Of a stretch of DNA of 64,000 bases, positions 33,085 to 44,299 are shown piece by piece. Position 1 is the first letter of the stretch. Each line of letters starts with the position of its first letter. Position numbers and translations under genes: made by a program. The notes below the pieces were generated by a model. That model did not search any database and had not been told where the DNA came from. It saw nothing but the letters and a program-made list of their open reading frames with translations. Origin of the DNA: Nematostella vectensis. Its lineage: Eukaryota; Cnidaria; Anthozoa; Actiniaria; Edwardsiidae. Location: positions 1,679,501 to 1,743,500 of the forward strand of contig NC_064040.1 of the NCBI RefSeq assembly GCF_932526225.1. Reading direction: 5' to 3'.

Positions 33085-33215
33085 ACTACATGACTGATGT
33101 GACTGACGTGACTACATGAGTGCGTGACTGGTGTGAAAACATGACTGATTGCTGGCGTGACCAAATGACTGATGTGACCACATGCCTGATGTGACCACAT
33201 GACTGCGTGACAGCT
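33085..33215. repeat. Degenerate short repeats around GATGTGACCACATGACT
   Basis: Six or seven loosely spaced copies of (T)GATGTGACCACATGACT-like words in 130 bp. Too diverged to give an exact unit. Confidence 0.6.
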
Positions 33216-33330
33216 GTGCTCACCTCGCCTGTGTTTATACCAGTAATCATAGCACTGAAAAGATAAATAAGAAATGAGGTTAGCAACAATTAATATCAGC
33301 AATAGCAACGACAATAACAATAGCGCTATT

Positions 33331-34200
33331 TAACAAATTTTTCGAGTTTCTGTCCTCTAACTGATGCATAGATGACGTCACAGCGTGTCATTGACAAGAA
33401 AGTATGCGATAATACACAGAAAAGCATTAGAAAATCTGCAGTGACGTCACAGCGTGTCATTAACAAGAAAGTATGCGAAAATACACAGAAAAGCATTAGA
33501 AAATCTGCAGTGACGTCACAGCGTGTCATTAACAAGAAAGTATGCGACAATACACAGAAAAGCATTAGAAAATCTGCACTGACGTCACAGCGTGTCATTG
33601 ACAAGAAAGTATGCGACAATACACAGAAAAGCATTAGAAAATCTGCAGTAACGTCACAGCGTGTCATTGACAAGAAAGTATGCGACAATACACAGAAAAG
33701 CATTAGAAAATCTGCACTGATATCACAGCGTGTCATTGACAAGAAAGTATGCGACAATACACAGAAAAGCATTAGAAAATCTGCAGTAACGTCACAGCGT
33801 GTCATTGACAAGAAAGTATGCGACAATACACAGAAAAGCATTAAAAAATCTGCAGTGACGTCACAGCGTGTCATTAACAAGAAAGTATGCGACAATACAC
33901 AGAAAAGCATTAGAAAATCTGCACTGACGTCACAGCGTGTCATTAACAAGAAAGTATGCGACAATACACAGAAAAGCATTAGAAAATCTGCAGTGACGTC
34001 ACAGCGTGTCATTGACAAGAAAGTATGCGACAATACACAGAAAAGCATCAGAAAATCTGCAGTGAAGTCACAGCGTGTCATTAACAAGAAAGTATGCGAC
34101 AATACACAGAAAAGCATTAGAAAATCTGCAGTGACGTCACAGCGTGTCATTAACAAGAAAGTATGCGACAATACACAGAAAAGCATTAGAAAATCTGCAG
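33331..34200. repeat. 69-bp minisatellite seeded from a MITE arm, 12 copies
   Basis: The sequence from AACAAATTT at 33332 through CTGTCCTCTAACTGATGC to TGACGTCACAGCGTGTCATT matches the left arm of the foldback element at 46061-46250. From about 33372 the part TGACGTCACAGCGTGTCATT...AGCATTAGAAAATCTGCA is repeated 12 times at exactly 69 bp. Because 69 is a multiple of three, both strands stay open for nearly 300 codons; this is not a gene. Eight of twelve units keep the full CRE palindrome TGACGTCA. Confidence 0.93.
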
Positions 34201-35049
34201 AAGTGACTCACTTGCATGATGTATGGTCCTTCCCTTCTATGATAACGGGGCTCCCTTTTTGATACCTTTAGAAGAAGACAAGCACATCTTAGCAAATAGT
34301 TATTGTATTAGCCACAAAGCCACTTCCCAGTGATTAATATAACAACACTGATGGATACAGGAAGGGGTTGGACAAATAAGAAATAGGAAAATGATGTACC
34401 AGAGTGCGTGGGCCTACAGTACAAACAATTAATACAATTTAACACATTACTATCCAATGTTTCCTTATTTTCTTTCTGTTTCAGAACAGGCTGATAGGTA
34501 TAATGTATTTACTTAAATAGCAGTAGTTCAGCTTGTGCAATTACACTTGGAGAGTGATTTTAGTGTTTTTGGAAAGCTTGAAAATATGAATGAATCACGT
34601 GGGTGACAATTATAACTATCTATGTATAGTAAATGACATCTGATCTTCCAGAAATACACTACAGTACAGGCTTGAACATCTCCTATCAATTGGATAGAAA
34701 TGGATAGTAATTCGGATTCGGTACAGGTTTTACATTTACTCAAAATTGAACATTGCATAACAGTAAACTAACTAAATGTACAACCTCTTATTTTCTCAGG
34801 GACCGCGGAGCATGTTGAAAAGTGAGTGGGCTGACAATTGAAAAAAATATCATATTGAAAAACGAAACAGGAATAAATCATAGTATTTGACTTGTTTCTG
34901 TCGCCAAAAGTGATGCGGCTGCGCCCTACCAGCCACTCCCCTCTACGGTGCCTGTTTCTCATGTAAAATTGATTGCTTTCCATTCATTACTTTGTCATAT
35001 TGTTAGCACCTGTGTCCCCCTAAATTTGAACTAAACAAGGTTGCCTTAC
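34201..35049. other. Probable 3' end region of the BRMS1L-type gene
   Basis: The last exons should lie here. A candidate piece on the minus strand near 34935 (ACAG|GCACCGTAGAGGGG, read HRRGEW after the Trp codon) fits the phase, but I could not complete the C-terminus. Confidence 0.35.
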
Positions 35050-38000
35050 CATTGTCCTTCGTAGTATAGTTTTCCATCCTCATATCGTGCATTAAATAAA
35101 CACTTCTCATTTGGATATGACCCTGTAATTCAAGAGAATCTCTCTTAACTAAGAACACTCGTTTAACATGTCAGAAACATTTTACATGTGCTTGTGTGGT
35201 GTTACCCTGGTTCCAGAGCCTCGTATGTCTCTCTATTTAGTGGCCAGCGAGGTCTCGCTGGCCACTGAATACAGAGACGCTCGAGGCTCTGGGACCAGGG
35301 TAGTGTGGTGTCCCCTTCAAATGGAACAGATATTCTTTCCACATAACAGTGTACATTACCGTAAAGTATATCTTGAATACCTATAATAAAATCGCCCATT
35401 CTCATTCAAAATATTAAGCTTGTGTTACTCGCTGTTTTTGGGAAGCTGTGTTATTATATTTGGGAAGCTCTATACTGGAATGCTTGAGTCACTGTATTTA
35501 TGACCTTTGCTTACACTCAAAGCAGTTTCCATGGGAAATTCTATGACAAATAACAACCAAGAATATACCATCACAAACCTGAGCATTTCCTTTGCTGTTT
35601 TCTTCTGGCGAGAGCACCTTTTGCCTGTAAAGGAATAGATGGTAAGACATGATAAATCAGAGGTACTTGTGAACACTAAAGATTTTTATTAAGCCTCATA
35701 GACCAGCGAGGGCTGTCCAATACACTGACAAATTCATGCATGGCATTGTGGGAAACATTTGAGGCCACGTGAGCGTATTAGACAACATGGTTTAACAATG
35801 GAAGGGAACAGTGGCATGTATACATTTCTCAGAGTATTGGACTATAGTATGCTTCTACTATGTTTCCAGTCTTCTCGGGTAAAGAAACTATACTTGAGGT
35901 CTTGTCTCTTCAAGCTGCACTACACTAATCTGAATCGACGTAAAAGACCCACTTAGGAAGCAATTTATTTGTTTATAGACCATCTGGCGGTGACCTCCCC
36001 CAGTGAAAGTGTTACTAAGAAAACACATAATGCGGTACTTGATTTGGAGCCCCACTCTGTTGTGCCTTGAGCACCATACAAACTGGTAAAACTGGTAAAA
36101 GTACGGCAGATTAGAGCTTCCAATATGATAACTACGGCAAGTATGCCCCTCTATGGGTTACAACTCTACATACCTATTTCCCTTTACCTATACAAATAAG
36201 CAGTTTAATTCAGCTTGGCATGGCCCATACCTTCCTTATAGCTGTCCAGTCTTCAAGAATATTCATCTCCTTAAGCATATATACAATATATGGATGGCCC
36301 ATACCTTCCTTATAGCTGCCCAGTCTTCAAGAATATCCATCTCCTTAAGCATATATACAATATATGGATGGCCCATACCTTCCTTATAGCTGTCCAGTCT
36401 TCAAGAATATCCATCTCCTTAAGCATATATACAATATATGGATGGCCCATACCTTCCTTATAGCTGTCCAGTCTTCAAGGATATCCATCTCCTTAAGCAC
36501 ATATACAATATATGGATGGCCCGTACCTTCCTTATAGCTGCCCAGTCTTCAAGAATATCCATCTCCTTAAGCATATATACAATATAGGGACCTGCAAAGC
36601 AAGGGGATAATAAATGTTAGCCAAGTCACACAAGTGATCTATCATCAACCCTGTATTCTGATTGGATAACATACGCATAGGCTTTAAGTTATAGCCTATC
36701 AGTAATACAAAAGTGCCACAGAATTTGAAAGCCAAAAAATAGTAAATGTCCAGACTGGTATACAAATTGACCTCTCAATGGTCTCGAAGGCTAAGTTCAA
36801 ACACTTTGTTATCCATGAGCCAATAAAGATGAAACAATAAACTTGATTCATTTGCATGTATTTGCATTGAATATGGCTCATGGATAATATGGCATTTGAA
36901 CTTAATAGCCTCAGTAAATAACCCATTTGGCCTTCAGTCGCATAAGCTTTTAACTCAGAACCCACACATGGTCAGAAATAACTGATATATAACTGTATCG
37001 CATTCCATAGTGTACTGTTGATACAAATCATAAAATGTTATATCTTTTATATTTGTCCCTTTGATCATTTAGCAAAAGGCTCTCTTTGATCATCTCTTTC
37101 ATCAGTTAGAGTAAGACTAATCCTTTTGATCATTTAACTATAAGGCCGGACTGTACCTGAGACAGTAACAGGCTTGCGCCGCTTCTCAGGGTGCATGACA
37201 GCCTCTGCCGCTTTCCTTTGTTTCTTGTTCGTTGAATGGGATTCCAGCCATAAATCTAGTACATAAAGCAACCATAAGAAATATTATACATAAAGCAACC
37301 ATAAGAAATATTAGGATCATCAGTCTGATCGCAAGTCTGACCGTCGTCAGGCTGATCGCAAGTCTGACTATCATCAGTCTAATCGCAAGTCTGACCGTCA
37401 TCAGTGTGATTGCAAGTCTGGCCATCATCAGTCTGATCCCAAGTCTGACCATCATCAGTCTGATCACAAGCCTGACCATGTTCGGTCTGATTGCAAGTCT
37501 GACCGTCGTCAGTCTTCAGTCTGATCCCAAGTCTGACCATCTTCAGTCTGATCCCAAGTCTGACCATCTTCAGTCTGATTGCAAGACTGACCATCATCAG
37601 TCTGATCCCAAGTCTAACCATCTTCAGTCTGATCCCAAGTCTGGCCATCATCAGTCTGATCGCAAGCCTGACTGTCATCAGTCTGATCACAAGCCTGACC
37701 ATCATCAGTCTGATTGCAAGTCTGACCATCATCAGTCTGATTGCAAGTCTGACCATCATCAGTCTGATCGCAAGTCTGACCATCATCAGTCTGATCGCAA
37801 GTCTGACCATCATCAGTCTGATTGCAAGTCTGACCATCATCAGTCTGATCGCAAGTCTGACCGTCATCAGTCTGATCGCAAGTCTGACTGTCATCAGTCT
37901 GATCGCAAGTCTGACCATCATCAGTCTGATCACAAGCCTGACCATCATCAGTCTGATCACAAGTCTGACCATCATCAGTCTGATCGCAAGTCTGACCATC

Positions 38001-41000
38001 ATCAGTCTGATCGCAAGTCTGACCATCATCAGTCTGATCACAAGTCTGAACATCATCAGTCTGATCCCAAGTCTGACCATCATCAGTCTGATCCCAAGTC
38101 TGACCATCATCAGTCTGATCGCAAGTCTGACCATCATCAGTCTGATCGCAAGCCTGACCATCATCAGTCTGATCCAAAGTCTGATCATCATCAGTCTGAT
38201 CCCAAGTCTGACTGTCATCAGTCTGATTGCAAGTCTGACCATCATCAGTCTGATTGCAAGTCTGACCATCATCAGTCTGATCGCAAGTCTGACCATCATC
38301 AGTCTGATCGCAAGCCTGTGCATCTTCAGTCTGATCGCAAGCCTGACCGTGTTCGGTCTGATCGCAAGCCTGACCATGTTCGGTCTGATCGCAAGTCTGA
38401 CCATCATCAGTCTGATCGCAAGTCTGACCATCATCAGTCTGATCGCAAGTCTGACCATCTTCACTCTGATCGCTAGCCGTACCTGCAGATATATCCATGT
38501 TGTGTTTATCCTCTTCTAGTTTTCGAATTTTCTCTTCAAGCTCAGCCTTCATGCTCTCCATTAAGGCAAGTTTCTCACTCTAAAAAGATGATACTTATTC
38601 AATTTTTAGAAATGCAGGAGTGGGAAGGGCTCTATCATCTTTTAGAAGACAGTGCAAAAAAAATTGATGACCCTGTTTGAACATATTCACTGTAAAGCAA
38701 ACCTCAAAATGCTGTAACGCTGCTTGCTCATCTGCATTGTACTTGTTTTTAACATTTTCCAGCTGCCAATAAAGGAATTAGGGATTGATTATTGAATAAG
38801 AAAGCCATTGTATATCTTACAAGTTTAAATGTCATCATGAGCACAATTTCTCAAATTGAACATACCCTGCAGTCCCTTAGAATACCTGAAAGATAAGAGC
38901 AAAAGATCAGCCATAATTACTCAAAAAGTGGATAAACTGCTATTTATTCAGACTTTTCAGACTTCTAGGCATTGAGCGGAAAAATTCCCAATAATAACAG
39001 AAAAGAAATCTTCAGTGGATATAAATGTACTGCAAATGAAAACATCAATATCACAGCTCTGCTTAATTCATGCCAGGACTTCTTTGCATTTATTATTATA
39101 ATTGTTTGTTTTTTTCCTGAAGAATAGGAAACCCATAAGATCAGCAGTACCATGCAAACAAGGCCGAACATTAAACATGCAGGAGTTGTTATACAAAAAA
39201 TATTCAAAAATAAAATAGTCAAAACAAACTCATAACATCACTGTCACATGTGTTAGGCCAACAGACTATTTTTTCCTTAATTGCCATCCATGATAAAGTT
39301 AGACTCACCTGATACCTCTATCCTGATTTCACACATCTCCTTGAGTTCAGCCAGAGGACCCACATATTCATTTGCTAACTCTGCTTGAAAACACAAAGCC
39401 GACAAGGTTTGCTCAATTAGACCTTAAACACAAATCTAACTATTATTGCAACTCAATCAGACTTTAAGGATGAACCAATAGTTGCAGCCATCTGATATTT
39501 TGCCTGGCCTTAAATCCCCCTCCTTCACAGGCCCTGGTACCTTACCATCTTAAATATCATAAACAATTAGACTAAGAAGAGTCTATCAGCTAGCAAAAAC
39601 TATAAATATCAGAGTGTATTCATACCTGACGCAACTTCCTCAAGTTTCTTTTCAACTTGGTTCAACCGCTCATGGTAGAGCCTAAGAATCAAGTAAACAA
39701 GAATTCCCTTAAAATAATATAATAACCCAGAAACCTCATTATGTTGGGGATCATAAAACAAACTCTTTCTGGGCTTTATTCATAATACTTCCTCTTTGCT
39801 TAGTCTAAATTCAAATATAAAGGACCACTAGGGAAGTTTTTGTTTATGAATCCTTTTGCAGTTTTGTGAGATGATGAAAAATGTTCACAGACATTTATTA
39901 ATTTCTGAGTAACTTTGTAATTTGCAAAAATCAACACCAATATGCTACCAAAAAGAGCCATCTACCCAGGATTTGCTGAGGGGATGTGCAGTCATCAGGG
40001 TTCAAAATAGTGGACAGCTACCTGCGATAGGAGCCTATTTTTTGGTCTTTGCCCCTTTTTTCTATATCTCCTTCTCATATTTTTTAGTATGCAGGCTTTT
40101 TTTCCACCAAAATCAACAAAGCCGGCAAAATCTAGCGTATTAAAAGAAATTATTTTGAACCCTGGTCATAGGTCTCGCATCGAAAAAGGATAGATGATTT
40201 ATGATCCTTCAAAAAGAAAAGACCCACTTAGGTGGCCAAGGGGTTGTGTGACCCTGTGCTCTATCATGTGTATGTGCCTGAACAACAGTATCAGCGACTT
40301 GTATAACATAAAGGCTTATAAAGTGTTTCGAATCACTGCTCTCAAGGCAAGCCAGATATCTAATAGCTTTTATAATTGGCAAGTTGCTTTGTAGCAGTCT
40401 AGATAAATTATTTAAACTAAAATACTTGTTGGACTCTTTTTTTTTTATCAAAATCTTGCAAAACATTGTTACACATCCCTTTAATATTTACTTTAAAAGG
40501 TACTCATGCCTATTAACGGCCACTTCCTATTATCGGCCACCTGAAAATAATGTCAAATATTTTGTAAACTACAAAGAACAAGCCAAAAATGACCCAATGA
40601 TTCGAAGAAGCAACATCCATGAAACATGTTTTTGAAAGCTTACGATTGTTTATTATTTCGCTAAGCTCAACTATTTATTCACACGCACCGTAAAATAGCG
40701 CCTGAAAAATTTCCTTTAGTTGAAAATGCAAGGACAAAAAGAAGCTGTAAAAATCGAGTTTCGCCGTGCAGTGTGACACGCGCGCAATGTAAGTTTTCAA
40801 TCGCCTAGTATGGAGCCAAATGAAGCTTAAATTAGAATTGAAAAGCACTTTTGCAAACTACATTTATCAGGGATTATTGTCTGTGGCATTTTAGCTAAAA
40901 TGAAGCAAGTTTTCTGTGCTATTTTCTTGAAATTGGCGAGTAGCCGATAATAGAACATGCCTGGCCAATAATAGGTAAGGGTGGCCGATAATAGGAAAGT

Positions 41001-41819
41001 CAAACTTCTCTACTAATTATTGTTTCCTCTCTAAACAAACTGGTAAATTGAAAATGTTTTTGTAGAATACTTATGTTGTTAAATTATGGGGAATGAATTT
41101 GTTTTGTTCGCGAGATATCTTAAGGTTGGTTCTCACTAGGACGCAAGCGCAAGCGTAAGCACAAACGGAAGCGCAACACAAGTGAGAATCGGTCAAACAC
41201 AAGCGCAAGCGCAAGAAAATCAAGCAGTTGCGTTCTCTTGTGCTTATGTTCTAGTGAGAATTGGAAAACTACGTGCGTTCCACTTGCGCTTACGTCCAAG
41301 TAAGAACCAACCTTTAGCGTAAACCTAAAGAGGCCGATAATAGGCACAAGTACCTTACAATGCAATATACAACTCGATGCAAGCGACATACCATTAAAGT
41401 CTAATTAACAGTAAAACAATTATAACAAGAAAGTAATGTATCAAGTTTATTAAGTGTATTAAGTTTACATACTGCTCCTTAAGCTCAGTAAATTGTCTTT
41501 CCAAGTCGGCCATATCATCTAGACATTCAGTGCGTCTCCTTTCGTTCTCTGTTTCATCAACTATGTAATTATAAAGGTAAATAATAGCTTGTTAAAATAC
41601 CCTTAAACATTTGTTTCTTACACATAATGGCACACGCTGTAGGAGTTTATTTTAAATGTGTAAAAGCTGTAACATAAACTTACTCGAGTCGGAGGAGTCG
41701 TCGTCTGAACCCGAAGGCAGACTGTCTTCGTCGTCGTCTTCTTCGCTCATGTTTTCGTCATCATTAAGACTGCGAGCAACCTCTTCATCCCCACTCTCTT
41801 CCCCGTCTACAGATGGCAT
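35050..41819 (-). CDS. BRMS1L: BRMS1/BRMS1L family protein (Sin3-HDAC complex subunit), 3' exons unresolved
   Basis: Eleven exons fit by phase and similarity: 41819-41684, 41560-41473, 39681-39626, 39383-39309, 38885-38866, 38762-38703, 38579-38483, 37255-37157, 36591-36527, 35624-35579 and 35122-35050. The N-terminus is acidic ([20 protein letters not shown]). The coiled-coil Sds3-like region follows: [58 protein letters not shown]. Then come [16 protein letters not shown] and [14 protein letters not shown], which match the family closely. In animals this protein is a subunit of the Sin3-HDAC co-repressor. It is encoded in many small exons with repeats in at least two introns. The stop codon and last 50-60 residues are not located. 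Confidence 0.88.
35203..35302. mobile_element. 100-bp foldback MITE with perfect 9-bp target duplication
   Basis: Nearly perfect palindrome: TACCCTGGTTCCAGAGCCTC at the left and GAGGCTCTGGGACCAGGGTA at the right, meeting at CCAGCGAG/CTCGCTGG in the centre. GTGTGGTGT is present on both sides (35194-35202 and 35303-35311). It lies in an intron of the BRMS1L-type gene. The 9-bp duplication suggests a MULE-type transposase. Confidence 0.9.
36222..36591. repeat. Five 74-bp tandem copies of a BRMS1L exon end plus donor
   Basis: On the minus strand each unit encodes [19 protein letters not shown] or a close variant and ends in AAG|GTA(C/T)GGGCCATCC. Only the first copy in gene order (36591-36527) has an acceptor (TTTGCAG). 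The other four join directly to the preceding donor sequence and have none. Confidence 0.93.
37318..38472. repeat. 27-bp minisatellite filling an intron of the BRMS1L-type gene
   Basis: The unit holds TGATCGCAAGTCTGACCATC and ATCAGTC; about 42 copies. The intron runs from 38482 to 37256 (1,227 bp), so nearly all of it is array. The unit is nine codons long without stops, giving long open frames on both strands. On the minus strand the frame from the preceding exon stays open into the array ([19 protein letters not shown]...). Confidence 0.96.
40497..41356. mobile_element. Non-autonomous DNA transposon with internal GGCCGATAATAGG repeats
   Basis: The ends AAGGTACTCATGCCTATTAA and CGGCC pair with GGCCGATAATAGGCACAAGT and ACCTT at the right (about 21 of 25 match). 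Sub-terminal copies of GGCCGATAATAGG occur at about 40526-40538 (reversed), 40961 and 40983. No clear target duplication. It is in an intron of the BRMS1L-type gene and holds another MITE. Confidence 0.65.
41123..41313. mobile_element. 191-bp Harbinger-like MITE nested in the previous element
   Basis: Inverted ends AGGTTGGTTCTCACTAGGAC and GTCCAAGTAAGAACCAACCT, flanked by TTA on both sides (41120-41122 and 41314-41316), the 3-bp TWA duplication typical of PIF/Harbinger. The interior is rich in GCAAGCGCAAGCG words. Confidence 0.8.
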
Positions 41820-42594
41820 TTTCACCTCAAAGAAGTAGAATAATTTGGGTCAAAATGGAGAGTTTTTTTGTGGCAAAAGAACCGCCATAAAAGTTTACGT
41901 ACAGCCTGATTGCGGGCGCAAATTATTTGCGCATGCTCAAATAGTATCGTCCCAATAGCTCAAACCTCGGTTTTTTCCCACAGGTAGCCCAGTTAAATGT
42001 GATGTCTGTGGGTTTCGCATTCAGTTTTCAGCACAGAGACACTTCTAAGGTTTTTGTACAAAATCAATCTTTTTATCACCTCTTTAGTTTGAGAATAGTA
42101 ATGAAACAGCTTGTTGAAATGATCTCAAATAAAAAAATATTTTTCTAATATGACCCAAGGCATCGCACTTTCAGTGCTCTTTCTTCCTTGCGCGCTCCCT
42201 GTGTGCCTGATCTCCGCAACGCCCTGGGTCCCCGAGGATGTAATTTATGTAACAGCTGCAAACATACAACTGCAATATTCATTTTACCCTGAAGCAGAGC
42301 TTGTGCTCAGGATTGGCTGAGGGGAAATGCGCTGTCACAGGTATCATCATGCCCAAGGACCCAGCGTACTTTGCGGGAGCTCCCAAAATCAAATGGAAAA
42401 GGCATACTATTTGAAGATTCCTTAGTCAGAAATGACCCAAGCCAAGGGGGGTGCGCGTCAACCCCGTGTAAAGAACAGAGGTATTTGCTTGCCGAAATAT
42501 GTAGATATAAGAAGTAATTCTGTATTTGGTCAACTATTTCTTCAGTTGTCTCTAACTGTTGAAGCAGACCACCAGGTCCTACACATACCAGCAA
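41820..42594. other. BRMS1L upstream region
   Basis: Holds the promoter of the BRMS1L-type gene. A dispersed repeat piece, GCTGAGGGGAAATGCGCTGT followed by CACAGGTATC at about 42310-42345, also occurs near 39975 and 50535. No gene seen. Confidence 0.45.
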
Positions 42595-43535
42595 TAGGAG
42601 CTAAGGAGAGGACTCACATACACATAGATAGGGTGACCGTCGGCAATATCAATTTTAGCTAAGGAGAGGACTCACATACAAATAGATAGGGTGATCGTCG
42701 GCAATATCAATTTTAGCCCTAAGGAGAGGACTCCCATACAAATAGATGGGGTGATCGTCGGCAATATCAATTTTAGCTAAGGAGAGGACTCCCATACAAA
42801 TAGATGGGGTGATCGTCTGCAATATCAATTTTAGCTAAGGAGAGGACTCCCATACAAATAGATGGGGTGATCGTCAGCAACATCATTTCTAAGGAGAGGA
42901 CTCCCATACAAATAGATGGGGTGATCGTCGTCAATATCAATTTAAGCCCTAAGGAGAGGACTCCCATACAAATAGATGGGGTGATCGTCAGCAACATCAT
43001 TTCTAAGGAGAGGACTCCCATACAAATAGATGGGGTGATCGTCGTCAATATCAATTTAAGCCCTAAGGAGAGGACTCCCATACAAATAGATGGGGTGATC
43101 GTCAGCAACATCATTTCTAAGGAGGACTCCCATACAAATAGATGGGGTGATCGTCGGCAATATCAATTTAAGCCCTAAGGAGAGGACTCCCATACAAATA
43201 GATGGGGTGATCGTCGTCAATATCAATTTTAGCTAAGGAGAGGACTCCCATACAAATAGATGGGGTGATCGTCGTCAATATCAATTTAAGCCCTAAGGAG
43301 AGGACTCCCATACAAATAGATAGGGTGATCGTCAGCAATATCAATTTTAGCTAAAGAGAGGACTCCCATACAAACAGATGGGGTGATCGTCAGCAACATC
43401 ATTTCTAAGGAGAGGACTCCCATACAAATAGATGGGGTGATCGTCGGCAATATCAATTTTAGCTAAGGAGAGGACTCCCATACAAATAGATGGGGTGATC
43501 GTCAGCAACATCATTTCTAAGGAGAGGACTTTGGT
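42595..43535. repeat. Minisatellite of mixed 54-, 58- and 60-bp units, about 17 copies
   Basis: All units share GAGAGGACTCCCATACAAAT and AGATGGGGTGATCGTC. Three endings exist: AGCAACATCATTTCTAAG, GGCAATATCAATTTTAGCTAAG and GTCAATATCAATTTAAGCCCTAAG. Between 42890 and 43130 the 54- and 60-bp types alternate. Confidence 0.93.
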
Positions 43536-44023
43536 TGTGGCCAGCATCAATTCTAGCACATTGGGTGAGGTCGAAGCAATTTCTGACCACTAGAGACACC
43601 ACTATCAACAAACCCATTTACAGTTCTCATAAGTTTGTTGTGGTCCATAAGATTCCGCCATCAAGTACATCTCTTTTCTGATAATTTTCTAGAGTGGTTC
43701 GGTTGTTAGACCTCTAAGGGATAGCAGAATTGAGGGGTAGGGGCTAAGAGAATTTTGTACCCTAAAAGATAGGACAATCACAGTCTACACCAAGTCAATT
43801 CAACTTCTTTAATTTTATCCTGTGAATAGTTCTACTCCTTACACTAAAACAGAGGGCCACTTAGAGATAGATTTAGGGTTATACATGGTGGCTTATGATA
43901 AATATCGCATGTAAAAAAACTAAAGCAAATCATGTGGTATTCATAAACAAGTCTCTTCTAGTTGCAAGTTCAGCATTTTGTTACAGTAAGGGGTGATGCA
44001 CCATGATTGTCTGCTACTTTTGA
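43536..44023. other. 3' flank of BANF1
   Basis: No gene or repeat recognised beyond the probable 3' untranslated region of BANF1. Confidence 0.4.
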
Positions 44024-44299
44024 TTACAAGAAAGCATCACACCAATCCTTCAGGCAGTTATAACAATCACTTGCTTGCTTCTTGTTAGCTCCAATAGTGT
44101 CTTTAACCCAATCTTCAAACATCTCCTCGTCTTTCTTTAACAGTAAGAATTGGCCAAGAACGACGTATGCCTTGTCGAATCCTTTGTCGGTGAATTTGTT
44201 CCCTAAAACTGGGCCGATACCCGCCAAATCTGTCACTAGTTTCTCTCCCATGGGCTCGCTGACAAAGTTCTTGTGTTTCTGGGATGTAGTAGAACTCAT
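44024..44299 (-). CDS. BANF1: Barrier-to-autointegration factor (BAF), complete
   Basis: Ninety-one residues from ATG 44299, in one coding exon. The sequence carries the family signatures: [16 protein letters not shown], the helix-hairpin-helix [29 protein letters not shown] and [10 protein letters not shown] at the C-terminus. The length matches the 89 residues of vertebrate BAF. BAF dimers bridge double-stranded DNA non-specifically and link chromatin to LEM-domain proteins of the nuclear lamina; it also blocks autointegration of retroviral DNA. An acceptor-like ATCAACAG at 44311-44304 and a donor CAG|GTAAAT at 44479/44478 suggest a non-coding first exon upstream. The gene is divergent to PRORSD1 about 1 kb away, so they may share a promoter region. 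Confidence 0.96.
   Translation of the reverse strand: MSSTTSQKHKNFVSEPMGEKLVTDLAGIGPVLGNKFTDKGFDKAYVVLGQFLLLKKDEEMFEDWVKDTIGANKKQASDCYNCLKDWCDAFL

Noticed and set aside
33326-34262. Two overlapping frames of nearly 300 codons on opposite strands
   Set aside because: Both are products of the 69-bp array, whose unit length is a multiple of three; repeats without other protein features.
37186-38561. Frames of 315-414 codons on both strands
   Set aside because: Products of the 27-bp array. Only the first part of the minus-strand frame (before 38483) is a real exon.
44024-44299. BAF gene as part of an anti-transposon locus with the Polinton-like element
   Set aside because: They lie 28 kb apart with unrelated genes between them; BAF is a universal animal gene and proximity is not evidence.
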